In this document: piece after piece, positions 36,942 to 47,059 of the stretch
How the letters are laid out: each line of letters begins with the position of its first letter
How positions within the stretch are numbered: the stretch's first letter is position 1
NCBI GenBank assembly: GCA_020249265.1
Contig: JADCGA010000031.1
Location: 1-61,739, forward strand
From: Roseomonas sp.
Lineage (GTDB): Bacteria > Pseudomonadota > Alphaproteobacteria > Acetobacterales > Acetobacteraceae
Reading direction: 5' to 3'
DNA length: 61,739 bases
Notes under the pieces: model-generated
Seen by the model: the letters and a program-made list of their open reading frames with translations, nothing else
Database searches by the model: none
Told to the model about the DNA's origin: nothing
Program-made: the position numbers and the translations under genes

Positions 36942-37799
36942 TCATTCCGCCGCGCTTGATTGCTCCAGCCGATAGGGATGCGCCCGATAAGCCCCCAGGA
37001 TTTTCATGGAGGAGGAGAAAAACGCCAATTCCTCAAAAGCGCGGCGGAGCCCCGGCTGTTCGGGGTGGCCATCCACATCGCACAGGAATTGCGTCGCGGC
37101 GAAGCGCCCGCCGATCATGTAGCTTTCCAGCTTCGTCATATTGATCCCATTGGTGGCAAAGCCCCCCAGCGCCTTGTACAGCGCCGCGGGGATGGACCGG
37201 ACCTGAAAGACAAAGGTTGTCACCACATTGGGCGCATCCACCGGCGCATCGGCCCGATCGCGGGACATCACGTAAAAGCGCGTGGTGTTATGCGCCTCAT
37301 CCTCCACGTTCCGCTTCAGCACTTCCAGCCCATAGATTTCGGCGGCCAATTCGCTGGCAATGGCGGCGTCTTCCACGCCACCCCGTTCGGCGATCAGCGC
37401 CGCGGCACCCGCTGTATCGGCTTCAATCACCGGGGTCAGCTTCATGTCCTTCAACAGCCGCAGCACCTGGCCAAGTGCCACCGGGTGGCTATGGGCGCGC
37501 TTCAGGGTGGCCAGGCTCGCGCCCTTTGGGGCCAGCAGGCAGTGCTCAACACGCTGGAAATGCTCACCCACCACGAAAAGCCCGGAATCGGGCAGCATGC
37601 GGTGAATATCCGGCACGCGGCCCGCGAGTGAATTCTCACAAGGCAGCATCGCCAAGTCACATTGCCCATCGCGCAGCGCCGCCATGGCGGCTTCAAAGGA
37701 TGGGCAAGGCAGGGTCTCTGAGCCCGGATAGGCGGCACGGCAGGCAAGATCGGAATAGGCGCCGAGGACGCCCTGGAAGGCAATGCGTTGCGCTGACAT
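36942..37799 (-). CDS. pheA: Prephenate dehydratase
   Basis: 285 residues from MSAQRIAFQGVLGAYSDLACR; the longer frame upstream overlaps kdsB in antisense or other frame. It makes phenylpyruvate from prephenate in phenylalanine synthesis. CDLAMLPCENSLAGRVPDIH, the catalytic NTTRFYVMSR and a C-terminal ACT domain with ALGGFATNGINMTKLESYMIGGRF (the regulatory ESR-type phenylalanine site) are visible. There is no chorismate mutase domain. The gene starts 11 bases after the kdsB stop. Confidence 0.95.
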   Translation of the reverse strand: MSAQRIAFQGVLGAYSDLACRAAYPGSETLPCPSFEAAMAALRDGQCDLAMLPCENSLAGRVPDIHRMLPDSGLFVVGEHFQRVEHCLLAPKGASLATLKRAHSHPVALGQVLRLLKDMKLTPVIEADTAGAAALIAERGGVEDAAIASELAAEIYGLEVLKRNVEDEAHNTTRFYVMSRDRADAPVDAPNVVTTFVFQVRSIPAALYKALGGFATNGINMTKLESYMIGGRFAATQFLCDVDGHPEQPGLRRAFEELAFFSSSMKILGAYRAHPYRLEQSSAAE

Positions 37800-37810
37800 G
37801 GTTTTTTCCT

Positions 37811-38542
37811 TCAGGGGGCCAATAGCGCGCGGGCGCGTTCCAGATCTTCGGGCGTATCCACGCCAAAGGGTCCGTATTCCACGCGGGCAGCGCTGATTTT
37901 CATGCCGGCTTCCAGGGCACGAAGCTGTTCCAGCTTTTCGCGCAATTCCAAAGGGCTGGCCGGCAGGGTCACAAAGCGGTCCAAGGCGGCGCGGCGATAA
38001 GCATAGACGCCAATATGATGCCAGCGCGGCCCATCCCCCCAGGGGATCGGCAGGCGCGAAAAATACAGCGCCGGCGCGACCAGGGCATCGCCCGCAAAGG
38101 CGCAGGCGCATTTCACGAAGGAATCGGTGCGCGCTTCCACCTCATCCGCGATGGGGCAGACCAGCGTGCCGATATCCACCGCAGGGTCTTCCAGCGGTGC
38201 AAGCACGGCGCGGAGCGTCTCAGGTCGGATCGTCGGGAAATCGCCTTGCAGATTCACCACCACATCATATTCGCCATCGGGGTCCAGCGCCTTCATGGCG
38301 CGCTGCACCCGATCCGTGCCGGAAGGCACATCATCGGCCACCAATACGGCCTCAGCCCCTGCGGCGCGGGCGGCTTCGGCGATTTCTTCCTCGGCGCAGG
38401 CAACCGCCAGGGGGCCGATTCCAGCTTCCCGGGCGCGATCCAGCACATGGGCGATCATGGGTCGGCCATGAATATCGGCCAAAGGCTTGCCCGGCAGGCG
38501 AGTTGCCGCCATGCGGGCGGGGATAACGAGGATGGGACGCAA
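37811..38542 (-). CDS. kdsB: CMP-KDO synthetase (3-deoxy-manno-octulosonate cytidylyltransferase)
   Basis: 243 residues. It activates KDO with CTP for lipopolysaccharide inner core synthesis. IPARMAATRLPGKPLADIHGRPMI is the nucleotide-binding start; VVNLQGDFPTI and HHIGVYAYRR, then LREKLEQLRALEAG, are family marks. It is the first gene of the pair with pheA, an arrangement common in Rhodospirillales. It diverges from the cytochrome c gene. Confidence 0.95.
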   Translation of the reverse strand: MRPILVIPARMAATRLPGKPLADIHGRPMIAHVLDRAREAGIGPLAVACAEEEIAEAARAAGAEAVLVADDVPSGTDRVQRAMKALDPDGEYDVVVNLQGDFPTIRPETLRAVLAPLEDPAVDIGTLVCPIADEVEARTDSFVKCACAFAGDALVAPALYFSRLPIPWGDGPRWHHIGVYAYRRAALDRFVTLPASPLELREKLEQLRALEAGMKISAARVEYGPFGVDTPEDLERARALLAP

Positions 38543-38562
38543 GGAAAAACGCTCCTGCCGCC

Positions 38563-38591
38563 TTGTCGACGGTTAGGGTGGTCTATATGTT
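38563..38591 (+). promoter_or_regulatory. Possible promoter of the cytochrome c gene
   Basis: TTGTCG (38563-38568) and TATGTT (38586-38591) are 17 bases apart, about 74 bases before the start codon. Matches to consensus are moderate, so this is tentative. Confidence 0.3.
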
Positions 38592-38664
38592 CCGGGCGTC
38601 ATAAAGAAGCGCGTGCCTGGGTGCAAACCGGCGGGCAGCATCCGGTGTGAGGAAGAACTGGGCT

Positions 38665-39204
38665 ATGAGTAACAGTCTTGAAATGAACAAGGTTTTCGCT
38701 GCCGTGCTGACGGCCGGGATCACCTTCATGGGTGCCGGCGTGATTGGCCGCCTGATTGTGCACCCGACCCCGCTCAAGGAAAGTGCCATTCAGATTGGCG
38801 AACCCGCCCCGGCCCAGGTGGCCGCAGCGCCAGCCGCCCCTGCCCTTGATCCGATCACACCGCTGCTCGCTGCCGCCAATGTGCAGGCCGGTCAGCAATT
38901 GGCGCAGCGCCAATGCGCTTCCTGCCATAGCTTCAATGAAGGTGGCCGTTCCGGCGTTGGTCCGAACCTTTATGGCATTATCGGCGCCAAGCATGCCCAT
39001 GCTCCCGGCTTCAATTACTCCGCCGCCATTCGTGCCATGGCCGACAAGCCCTGGACTTATGAGGATATGAACGCCTGGATCGCCCATCCGCGCGGCTATG
39101 CGCCGGGTAACAAGATGACCTATGCGGGCCTGGCGAGTGTGCAAAGCCGCGCGGATCTGATTGCCTATCTGCGGTCCATCTCGCCGAACGCGCCCGCGCC
39201 CTGA
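38665..39204 (+). CDS. Membrane-anchored class I cytochrome c (c552/CycM-like)
   Basis: 179 residues from MSNSLEMNKVFAAVLTAG, with GAGGAAG upstream. An uncleaved N-terminal anchor (about 9-30) leads to an Ala/Pro-rich linker and a haem domain with CASCH (haem attachment), GPNLYGIIGAKHA and the Met ligand in GNKMTYAGL. Such anchored cytochromes carry electrons from the bc1 complex to terminal oxidase in alphaproteobacteria. It diverges from kdsB and is followed after 20 bases by the hisN-like gene. Confidence 0.92.
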   Translation: MSNSLEMNKVFAAVLTAGITFMGAGVIGRLIVHPTPLKESAIQIGEPAPAQVAAAPAAPALDPITPLLAAANVQAGQQLAQRQCASCHSFNEGGRSGVGPNLYGIIGAKHAHAPGFNYSAAIRAMADKPWTYEDMNAWIAHPRGYAPGNKMTYAGLASVQSRADLIAYLRSISPNAPAP

Positions 39205-39224
39205 TCCCGCAGAACTTCATCGCG

Positions 39225-39980
39225 GTGGCGGAAGCCGCCGCTGATCGGGCAGCGGCCGTGATCCGGCCGTTGTTTCGGTCTACGCTTTTGGTGGAAGCAA
39301 AGGGCGATGCCAGCCCCGTGACGCGCGCAGATCGTGAGGCTGAGGAAGCGGTTCGCACCCTTTTGGCCGAAGCCCTGCCGGACCATGGCGTGATCGGCGA
39401 AGAACACGGCTCAGAACGCCCGGATGCCGAATGGGTCTGGGTGCTGGACCCGATTGATGGGACGCGCGCTTTCGTCACCGGCAGGCCGATCTTCGGTAGT
39501 CTTTTGGGCCTTTTGCATCGCGGCAAGCCGGTGCTTGGCATTATTGACCAACCCATCACCGGCGAACGCTGGCTGGGTGTTTCCGGCCACCCAACGCGCT
39601 TCACGGGCCCCTTTGCCGGCACCGCGCGCTGCCGCCCCTGCCCTACCCTGGCCGAGGCCGAGCTTTCCTGCACCAGCCCTGATATGTTCTCCCCCGCCAA
39701 TCGCCCCGGCTTTGATCGGCTGCGTCGGGGCGCGCGACGCGTCACCTGGGGCGGCGATTGCTACGCCTATGGGCTGGTTGCGCTTGGCCTGATTGATGTG
39801 GTGGCGGAAAGCGATTTGCAAATCTGGGATTGGGCGGCCCTAGTGCCGGTGATTGAGGGTGCCGGCGGGCGCGTGACGGATTGGTCCGGCGCGCCCTTGC
39901 ACCCAGGCAGCGATGGGCGCGTGATTGCGCTGGGTGATCCCCGCTTGTTGCAAGACGCGGTTCATCTTTTACAAAGCTGA
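39225..39980 (+). CDS. hisN: Inositol monophosphatase-family phosphatase, HisN-like histidinol-phosphatase
   Basis: 251 residues from a GTG at 39225; the family usually has several more N-terminal residues (FIAVAEAAADRAA fits), so translation may begin a little upstream, overlapping the cytochrome stop. Metal-binding motifs are GVIGEEHG, WVLDPIDGTRAFVTG and LQIWDWAALVPVIEGAGG. The TGRPIFG-LL pattern is that of HisN, which dephosphorylates histidinol phosphate in alphaproteobacteria; the symbol rests on subgroup resemblance. Confidence 0.8.
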   Translation: MAEAAADRAAAVIRPLFRSTLLVEAKGDASPVTRADREAEEAVRTLLAEALPDHGVIGEEHGSERPDAEWVWVLDPIDGTRAFVTGRPIFGSLLGLLHRGKPVLGIIDQPITGERWLGVSGHPTRFTGPFAGTARCRPCPTLAEAELSCTSPDMFSPANRPGFDRLRRGARRVTWGGDCYAYGLVALGLIDVVAESDLQIWDWAALVPVIEGAGGRVTDWSGAPLHPGSDGRVIALGDPRLLQDAVHLLQS

Positions 39981-40028
39981 AACATTGCGCCATTGCCCCA
40001 GGCGCTCTGAAACCCCATCCTGAAGCTT

Positions 40029-41885
40029 ATGCAACGTCGTGACCTTCTGGCGCTAGGCGCCGCTTTTGCCAGCCTTCCCATCGGCGCCCGCGCCGCCAAT
40101 CCCGCCGGGGGCGACAGGCCCGGTGAGGTTGTGCGCACCCATGCCATGGCCCTGCTTGGGGAGCCCGCCTTGCCGCCGGATTTCACCCATTGGCCCTGGG
40201 TGAACCCGAACGCGCCAAAGGGTGGCGAAATCACACTGACCGCCATCGGGTCCTTTGACAGTTTCAACCCCTTCATCCTGCGTGGCACACCCGCGGTCGG
40301 CAGCAACCTGATTTATGACACGCTGCTGTCGCGCAATCTGGATGAACCGCTGTCCCAATACGCTCATCTGGCGCGCATCATTGAATTGCCGGCGGACCGC
40401 AAGGGCGTGACCTTCGAATTGCGCGAAGGTGCTCGTTGGCATGATGGCCGCCCGATCACCGCCGAAGATGTCGCCTTTACCTTCAACACACTCCGCGCCA
40501 ATGGGCGGCCCTTCTTCCGTTCCTATTGGGCGGATGTGACGGAAGTGGTGGCGGAAGATGCGCGGCGCGTGACCTATCGCTTCCGCACGAATGAAAATCG
40601 CGAATTGCCGCTCATCCTGGGTGAGATGTCCATCCTGCCCCGGCATTACTGGGATGGGCGCGATTTCAACCGGCCAAGCCTGGATCTGCCCTTGGGGTCT
40701 GGCGCTTATCGCATTGAACGGTTTGAACCGAACCGCACCGTGGTGCTGCGCCGCTTTGCCGATTACTGGGGCCGGGATTTGCCGACCACGCGCGGCATGT
40801 CGAATGTTGATGCCATTCGCTACGAATATTTCCGCGATACCACTGTAGCGTTTGAAGCCTTCAAGGCCGGGCAGATTGATTTCCGGCAGGAAAATGTCGC
40901 GCGCGATTGGGCAACCGGCTATGATTTCCCCGCAGCGCGGCGTGGGCTGGCAACCAAGCGCGAAATCCCCCACGAAATCCCAACCGGCATGCAGGCCTTC
41001 GCTGTCAATCTGCGCCGACCCTTGTTTCAGGATGCGCGGGTGCGCCGCGCTTTGATTGAAGTGTTCGACTATGAATGGATGAACATCAACCTGTTCTATG
41101 GCGCCTATACGCGGACCGAGAGTTATTTTTCCAATTCGGATTTCGCGTCTCGCGGGCTGCCGGAAGGGCGCGAATTGGAAATCCTGAACCAATATCGCGG
41201 GCGCGTGCCGGAGCCCGTATTCACTGAGGAATATCGCCTGCCGCGCACAGATGGTTCCGGCAATAATCGCGAGGGGCTGCGCCGCGCGCTGGCGCTGCTA
41301 CGTGAAGCCGGTTGGAATGTGCGGGACCGTCGCCTGGTGAGTGCGGAAGGCCGGCGCTTTGAATTTGAAATCCTCCTGCAAGGGGCCACTTTTGAGCGCG
41401 TGGCGCTGCCCTACGTGCAATGGCTGGAACGGCTTGGCATTTCAGCGCGGGTGCGCACCGTGGACCCCGCGCAATATCAGGTGCGGATTGATGCCTTTGA
41501 CTACGACATGACCATTGACAGCATCGGCCAAGGCTTTCACCCAGGCAATGAACAACGCGATTACTGGACCTGCGCCAAGGCGCGGGAGAATGGCAGCCAG
41601 AATGTCGCCGGCATTTGTGACCCGGTAGTGGATGAGCTGGTGGAATTGGTGATCGCCGCACCCAATCAGGCCGAGCTTATTGCGCGCACCCGCGCCCTGG
41701 ATCGCGTGCTGCTGCATCACAATTACATGATCCCGCATTGGCATAGCCGGAGCTTCCGTATCGCTTTTTGGGAACGCTTCGGCCTGCCGCCGCGCATGCC
41801 GCGCTTTGGCCTGGGCTTCCCCGCCGCCTGGTGGATAGACCCCGCGCGCGATGCCGCTTTGGCGGAAGCCCGGCGCAACCTGTAG
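40029..41885 (+). CDS. yejA: Peptide/oligopeptide ABC transporter substrate-binding protein (YejA-like)
   Basis: 618 residues with a twin-arginine-like or Sec signal ([13 protein letters not shown]...GARA). It is a family 5 extracellular solute-binding protein: [33 protein letters not shown] and HHNYMIPHW are the typical lobes. YejA homologues bind peptides, including peptide antibiotics such as microcin C. The yejB start follows the stop by 2 bases, opening a six-gene unit. Confidence 0.9.
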   Translation: MQRRDLLALGAAFASLPIGARAANPAGGDRPGEVVRTHAMALLGEPALPPDFTHWPWVNPNAPKGGEITLTAIGSFDSFNPFILRGTPAVGSNLIYDTLLSRNLDEPLSQYAHLARIIELPADRKGVTFELREGARWHDGRPITAEDVAFTFNTLRANGRPFFRSYWADVTEVVAEDARRVTYRFRTNENRELPLILGEMSILPRHYWDGRDFNRPSLDLPLGSGAYRIERFEPNRTVVLRRFADYWGRDLPTTRGMSNVDAIRYEYFRDTTVAFEAFKAGQIDFRQENVARDWATGYDFPAARRGLATKREIPHEIPTGMQAFAVNLRRPLFQDARVRRALIEVFDYEWMNINLFYGAYTRTESYFSNSDFASRGLPEGRELEILNQYRGRVPEPVFTEEYRLPRTDGSGNNREGLRRALALLREAGWNVRDRRLVSAEGRRFEFEILLQGATFERVALPYVQWLERLGISARVRTVDPAQYQVRIDAFDYDMTIDSIGQGFHPGNEQRDYWTCAKARENGSQNVAGICDPVVDELVELVIAAPNQAELIARTRALDRVLLHHNYMIPHWHSRSFRIAFWERFGLPPRMPRFGLGFPAAWWIDPARDAALAEARRNL

Positions 41886-41887
41886 CG

Positions 41888-43009
41888 ATGGCCGCTTATC
41901 TTCTTCGCCGTCTGTTGCTGGTGATTCCGACTCTGTTCGGGATCATCCTGATCAATTTCGCCGTGGTGCAATTCGCCCCTGGCGGGCCGGTTGAACAAAT
42001 GCTAGCCGAACTGCGCGGCGAAGGCCAGACCATGGGGCGCATCACCGGCGAAGGTGGTGGTGAAATCCGCACGCCCAACGCCCTGGAACAGCGCGGCATG
42101 GGTGGCGGCAGCGGCGATGGGCCGGTTGGCAATTATCGTGGCGCGCGCGGGCTTGATCCCGCCATTGTTGCGGAAATCGAACGCGCCTTTGGCTTCGACA
42201 AACCCGCAACGACGCGCTTCAAGGAAATGATCCTGGGCTATCTGACGTTTGATTTCGGGCGTTCGCTGTTCCGGGACCGGCCAGTTATTGATCTGATTAT
42301 CGAAAAAATGCCGGTGTCCATTTCGCTTGGTCTCTGGTCCACGTTGCTGATTTACCTGATTTCCATCCCGCTTGGCATCCGCAAGGCCGTGCGCGATGGA
42401 TCGCGCTTTGATGTCGCGACATCGGCAGTGGTGCTGATTGGCTATGCCATACCGGGCTTCCTGTTCGCGATTATCCTGGTGGTGTTTTTTGCCGGCGGTT
42501 CCTTCTTTCAATGGTTCCCGCTGCGTGGGCTGAACAGCCCAGGGTCCGAGACCTGGTCGCTTGGCGCGCGCATTCTGGATTACGCGTGGCATATGGTGCT
42601 GCCCACCATCGCGTTGGTGATCGGCGGCTTTGCCACGCTGACCATGTTGACGAAGAACGCCTTTTTGGATGAGATCGGCAAGCAATATGTGCTGACTGCC
42701 CGCGCCAAGGGTGGGTCCGAAAGCCGTGTGCTTTATGGCCATATCTTCCGCAATGCCATGATGCTGATCATCGCAGGCTTCCCCGCAGCCTTCATCGGTA
42801 TTTTGTTCACCGGCGCGCTGCTGGTGGAGATTGTATTCTCGCTCGATGGGCTTGGGCTGCTTGGTTTCGAAAGCGCCATTCGCCGCGACTATCCAGTGAT
42901 GTTCGCAACGCTTTATATCTTCACCCTGATGGGGCTGGTGATGCAGATCATCGGCGACTTTACCTATACGCTGGTGGACCCGCGCATTGATTTTGAGGCG
43001 CGGCGCTGA
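41888..43009 (+). CDS. yejB: ABC transporter permease YejB
   Basis: 373 residues from [19 protein letters not shown], the typical start of DppB/YejB-type permeases. A long loop after the first membrane segment ([18 protein letters not shown]...[15 protein letters not shown]) is a YejB feature. About six membrane segments follow. The EAA-like coupling loop is [24 protein letters not shown]. The stop overlaps the yejE start by one base. Confidence 0.92.
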   Translation: MAAYLLRRLLLVIPTLFGIILINFAVVQFAPGGPVEQMLAELRGEGQTMGRITGEGGGEIRTPNALEQRGMGGGSGDGPVGNYRGARGLDPAIVAEIERAFGFDKPATTRFKEMILGYLTFDFGRSLFRDRPVIDLIIEKMPVSISLGLWSTLLIYLISIPLGIRKAVRDGSRFDVATSAVVLIGYAIPGFLFAIILVVFFAGGSFFQWFPLRGLNSPGSETWSLGARILDYAWHMVLPTIALVIGGFATLTMLTKNAFLDEIGKQYVLTARAKGGSESRVLYGHIFRNAMMLIIAGFPAAFIGILFTGALLVEIVFSLDGLGLLGFESAIRRDYPVMFATLYIFTLMGLVMQIIGDFTYTLVDPRIDFEARR

Positions 43010-44046
43010 TGCTCACGCCGCTCACGCAGCGCCGGCTGGCGAATTTCCGCGCCAATAAGCGTGGCTATTGGTCGCTGATCATTTTCGGCACGCTGTTCTT
43101 CATCACGCTTTTTGCGGAATTTTTGGCCAATGACCGGCCGCTGGTCGCGCGCATTGATGGGCGCTGGTATGTGCCGGTGCTGGCGGATTACGCCGAAAGC
43201 GACATCCTTGAAGATGGCCTGCCAACACTGGCCGATTGGCATGATCGCGGCTTTCGCGAAGAAATTGAGGCGAAAGGTGCCACGCTGATCTGGCCGTTGA
43301 TCCCCTATTCCTATCGCACCGTGGTGCGTGATTTGGGGCGGCCAGCACCGGCACCGCCTTCAGCGCGAAATTGGCTCGGCACGGATGATCAGGCGCGCGA
43401 TGTGCTGGCGCGGGTCATTTATGGCTTTCGCATTTCCGTACTGTTTGGCTTTACCTTAACCATCATCAGCTCCGTCATCGGGATCGCCGCCGGTGCGGTA
43501 CAAGGATTTTACGGCGGCACCACGGATTTGCTGTTTCAGCGCTTCATCGAAATCTGGTCCGGCATGCCGCAGCTTTTCCTGCTGATCATCCTCGCCAGCG
43601 TAATCGAACCCAGCTTCTGGGTGCTGCTAATCTTTCTGCTGCTATTTTCCTGGATGAACCTGACCAGCGTGGTGCGCGCCGAATTCCTGCGTGGCCGGAA
43701 CTTCGATTATGTGCGCGCTGCCAAGGCGCTGGGCGTTTCCGATGCGCGCATCATGCAGCGCCATATCCTGCCGAATGCGATGGTGGCGACGCTTACCTTC
43801 CTGCCCTTCATTCTGTCTGGCAGCGTGACGGTTCTAGCCTCACTCGATTTTTTAGGCTTCGGCCTGCCGCCCGGTTCGCCCTCGCTCGGTGAATTGGTCA
43901 ATCAGGGCAAGAATAATCTGAACGCGCCCTGGCTTGCGCTGACCAGCTTCCTGGTGCTGGGCAGCATGCTGACGCTGCTGATTTTTGTGGGTGAGGCGGT
44001 GCGCGATGCCTTTGACCCGCGTAAACTCCCCGGAGGGCAGGGCTGA
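43009..44046 (+). CDS. yejE: ABC transporter permease YejE
   Basis: 345 residues. It starts LTPLTQRRLANFRANKRGYWSLIIF, and has YSYRTVVRDLGRPAPAPPS before NWLGTDDQARDVLARVIYGF, the DppC/OppC-type core. The EAA loop is YVRAAKALGVSDARIMQRHILPNA. It pairs with YejB to form the membrane channel. It overlaps yejB and yejF by one base each. Confidence 0.92.
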   Translation: MLTPLTQRRLANFRANKRGYWSLIIFGTLFFITLFAEFLANDRPLVARIDGRWYVPVLADYAESDILEDGLPTLADWHDRGFREEIEAKGATLIWPLIPYSYRTVVRDLGRPAPAPPSARNWLGTDDQARDVLARVIYGFRISVLFGFTLTIISSVIGIAAGAVQGFYGGTTDLLFQRFIEIWSGMPQLFLLIILASVIEPSFWVLLIFLLLFSWMNLTSVVRAEFLRGRNFDYVRAAKALGVSDARIMQRHILPNAMVATLTFLPFILSGSVTVLASLDFLGFGLPPGSPSLGELVNQGKNNLNAPWLALTSFLVLGSMLTLLIFVGEAVRDAFDPRKLPGGQG

Positions 44047-45653
44047 TGGCGCTGCTTTCGGTGCGCAATTTATCGGTCGCTTTCCGTGGGCGGGAAGTGG
44101 TTCACGGCGTTTCTTTTGATGTGCAGCCCGGTGAAACACTGGCACTGGTGGGCGAAAGCGGCAGCGGTAAATCCGTCACCGCGCTTTCCTGCCTGCGCCT
44201 GCTTTCCAGCGCCGGCAGCAACCCGGCTGGGTCCATTACGCTTGATGGCGTTTCCGTGCTGGACGCGGATGATGGGCAATTACGCGCACTTCGCGGCGGT
44301 GTGGCTGGCATGGTGTTCCAGGAACCCATGACCTCGCTTAATCCCCTGCACACGATTGAGCGCCAGATTGCCGAAGCCATCACGCTGCATCGTCCCTTGG
44401 CCGGCGATGCGCTCCGCGCGCGCGTCATTGAATTGCTGCGCTTGGCCGGCTTTCCGCAGGCCGAGGAACGCTTGGGCGCCTATCCGCATCAGCTTTCAGG
44501 CGGGCAGCGCCAGCGCGTGATGATTGCGGCAGCCTTGGCGAATGACCCGAAGCTGCTGATTGCCGATGAACCCACCACCGCGCTTGATGTCACCATCCAG
44601 GCGCAGATTCTTGAATTGCTTGCCGCGCTCAAGCAAAGGCTTGGCATGGCGATGCTGCTGATCACGCATGATCTTTCCATTGTGCGCCGCCATGCGGATC
44701 GTGTGGTAGTGATGAAGGATGGCCACGCGGTGGAACAGGGCAAGGTCGCTGAAGTTTTTGCCGCACCCCAACACGAATATACACGCATGCTGCTGGCAAC
44801 CGAACCGCGCGGCGCGCCGGCGCCCATTCCAAACGATGCCGCCATCGCACTGGAAGCGCGCGATATCCGCGTGCATTTCCCCATCCGTCGTGGCCTGCTG
44901 CGCCGTGTGGTGGCGGAAGTGAAGGCCGTGAATGGTGTGTCGCTATCGCTCCGCGCTGGTGAGACGCTTGGCCTGGTTGGTGAAAGTGGCTCCGGCAAAA
45001 CAACGCTCGGCCTGGCGCTGCTCCGCATGGCCGATAGCCGAGGCAGTATTGTGTTTGCGGGGCAGGATCTCCAGGCGCTATCCACCCGCGCTTTGCGCCC
45101 ATGGCGGCGGCGCATGCAGATTGTCTTCCAAGACCCTTTCGGTGCGCTCTCACCACGCCTGAGTGTCGCCGAAATCATCGGTGAAGGCTTGGAAGTGCAT
45201 GAAGCCAGCCTGCCGCGCACTGAACGCTTGGCGCGCGTGGCGGAGGCTTTGCGCGAAGTGGGCCTGGACCCCGCCATGGCGGAACGCTACCCGCATGAAT
45301 TTTCCGGCGGCCAGCGCCAACGCATCGCCATTGCGCGCGCCATGGTGCTGAAACCAAGCCTGGTGGTGCTGGATGAACCGACCAGCGCGCTTGATGTCAG
45401 CGTGCAAGCGCAGGTGGTTGATTTGCTGCGCGATTTGCAGGCGCGTCATGGCCTTGCCTATCTGTTTATCTCCCATGATCTGCGCGTAGTGCGCGCCATG
45501 GCGCATCGTATCGCGGTGCTGAAGGATGGGCTTGTGGTGGAAGAAGGCGAAGCCGCAGCGCTGGTGCAAGCGCCCAAGCAGCCCTATACGCGGCAATTGA
45601 TGGCCGCGGCCTTCGAACTTTCCAGCAATGAAAAGGCAATGATCCCGCAGTGA
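44046..45653 (+). CDS. yejF: Double ATPase subunit of the YejABEF importer
   Basis: 535 residues with two complete ABC ATPase modules. Module 1: Walker [13 protein letters not shown], signature [15 protein letters not shown], Walker [13 protein letters not shown], switch LLITHDLSI. Module 2: Walker [16 protein letters not shown], signature [15 protein letters not shown], Walker [13 protein letters not shown], switch LFISHDLRV. Each module has the C-terminal oligopeptide-transporter extension. The stop overlaps the GTG of the next gene. Confidence 0.94.
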   Translation: MALLSVRNLSVAFRGREVVHGVSFDVQPGETLALVGESGSGKSVTALSCLRLLSSAGSNPAGSITLDGVSVLDADDGQLRALRGGVAGMVFQEPMTSLNPLHTIERQIAEAITLHRPLAGDALRARVIELLRLAGFPQAEERLGAYPHQLSGGQRQRVMIAAALANDPKLLIADEPTTALDVTIQAQILELLAALKQRLGMAMLLITHDLSIVRRHADRVVVMKDGHAVEQGKVAEVFAAPQHEYTRMLLATEPRGAPAPIPNDAAIALEARDIRVHFPIRRGLLRRVVAEVKAVNGVSLSLRAGETLGLVGESGSGKTTLGLALLRMADSRGSIVFAGQDLQALSTRALRPWRRRMQIVFQDPFGALSPRLSVAEIIGEGLEVHEASLPRTERLARVAEALREVGLDPAMAERYPHEFSGGQRQRIAIARAMVLKPSLVVLDEPTSALDVSVQAQVVDLLRDLQARHGLAYLFISHDLRVVRAMAHRIAVLKDGLVVEEGEAAALVQAPKQPYTRQLMAAAFELSSNEKAMIPQ

Positions 45654-46120
45654 GTGAATTGGAACGTCTGAAGGAAATGCTGGATGCCGAGCAGGTGAAG
45701 CTTGGCGTCAGCCTACGCCGAATGAATTCGCCAGGCTCCCCGGTCTATCGCACCTGGGAAAATGTCTGGCCCACAGCAACCATCCTGACCACGAGCTTCA
45801 TTGCACTGAAATGGGGCGGCGCGCCATTGGAAGCGCTTGGTGTGCAGCAGGGTGGTACCTGGGCCGGCATGATCGTGCTTGGCATTGGCTGTTGGTGGTG
45901 GCTCAAGAAGATCATGCCGAAAATTAAGGATGGCGTTTTTGAACGCACCGCCGCTTTGGCTCTTTCATCGTCGCATCAATTTGATTTCCTCTGGTCTAAA
46001 GGCATCCTCAGCCTTTACGCCAAGCTGCCAGACGGCACGGAATGGGCGGCAACCAGGCGGGATGATTGGCGCGCCTTTGTGCGCCGGCTGGATGAAGCGC
46101 TTTCCAAGGAAAATTCGTGA
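45650..46120 (+). CDS. Hypothetical membrane protein embedded in the yej operon
   Basis: 156 residues from a GTG that overlaps the yejF stop (GTGA). One or two hydrophobic segments (about 40-62 and 69-86: TATILTTSFIAL, AGMIVLGIGCWWWL) divide a charged N-terminus from a soluble C-terminal part (FLWSKGILSLYAKLPDGTEW...WRAFVRRLDEALSKE). No family was recognised. Its stop overlaps the next start, so it is translationally coupled on both sides and probably has a role linked to the importer or the dehydrogenase. Confidence 0.65.
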   Translation: MSELERLKEMLDAEQVKLGVSLRRMNSPGSPVYRTWENVWPTATILTTSFIALKWGGAPLEALGVQQGGTWAGMIVLGIGCWWWLKKIMPKIKDGVFERTAALALSSSHQFDFLWSKGILSLYAKLPDGTEWAATRRDDWRAFVRRLDEALSKENS

Positions 46121-47052
46121 TGGCCATACTGCTTTCGACCAAGACGCATACCATGCAGGATTGGAAGGCGGCTTTGCTTGCCGTTGATCCCAGCTTGGAT
46201 ATTCGCCTGTTTCCTGATGCGGGCGACCCGGCTGAAATTGAAGCCGCAGTGGTTTGGACGGCGCATGACATGATGGAACTCCGCCGCTATCCGAATTTGA
46301 AGCTGATTGTTTCCATGGGTGCTGGCGTTGATCATTTGCTGCGCGCGCCCGGGCCGCCGCCGGGTATTCCGGTGGCGCGCTTGAAGGATGTGCTGCTGAC
46401 CAGCGCCATGGCGGAATGGGTGTTGCTGAATGTGCTGCGCTTTCACAGGCAGGATCCGGAATACCGCGCTTTGCAACAACGCAAGGAATGGCTGGAGTTA
46501 TCCGCCCCCAGCACGGCGGAACGGCGCATCGGTATTCTTGGCATTGGCGAATTGGGCAGTGCTTCGGCGCGTGTGCTGGGCTCGCTCGGCTTTCCGGTGA
46601 TGGGCTGGTCGCGCAGCGCGAAGACACTGGCGGGCGTGCAAACCTTCCATGGCGCGGATGGGCTGATGGCCATGGCGGTGCAAAGCGATATTCTGATCTG
46701 CCTGCTTCCGCTGACACCTGAAACGCGCGGTGTTTTGAACACGAAGCTTTTGTCCGCCCTACCGCGCGGCGCCTATGTGATCAATGGTGCGCGCGGCGGG
46801 CATATGGTTGCGGAAGACATGCTGGCCGCGCTCGATTCCGGCCATATCGCAGGCGCTGCGCTGGATGTTTTCGAACCCGAGCCCCTGCCGACGGAAAGCC
46901 GCTTCTGGAGCCACCCGAAGGTGTTCCTGACGCCGCATGCCGCCAGCATCACCATCCCATCCAGCGTCGCGCCTCAGGTGGTGGAGAATATCCACAACAT
47001 GCGCGCCGGGCGGCCACTGATCAATCTGGTGGATTTCAGCCTGGGCTACTGA
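46117..47052 (+). CDS. D-2-hydroxyacid dehydrogenase, GhrA-like
   Basis: 311 residues from GTG-ATG (start overlaps the previous stop). The Rossmann motif is GILGIGELGSASARVL, followed by GWSRSAKTLAGVQTFHG; ICLLPLTPETRGVLN, INGARGGHMVAEDML (catalytic Arg), ALDVFEPEPLP (Glu) and LTPHAAS (His) complete the active site. It is closest to glyoxylate/hydroxypyruvate reductase A. As the last gene of the yej unit it may process something released by peptide import, but this is speculation. It converges with the SDR gene 7 bases away. Confidence 0.88.
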   Translation: MMAILLSTKTHTMQDWKAALLAVDPSLDIRLFPDAGDPAEIEAAVVWTAHDMMELRRYPNLKLIVSMGAGVDHLLRAPGPPPGIPVARLKDVLLTSAMAEWVLLNVLRFHRQDPEYRALQQRKEWLELSAPSTAERRIGILGIGELGSASARVLGSLGFPVMGWSRSAKTLAGVQTFHGADGLMAMAVQSDILICLLPLTPETRGVLNTKLLSALPRGAYVINGARGGHMVAEDMLAALDSGHIAGAALDVFEPEPLPTESRFWSHPKVFLTPHAASITIPSSVAPQVVENIHNMRAGRPLINLVDFSLGY

Positions 47053-47059
47053 GGCTTTT

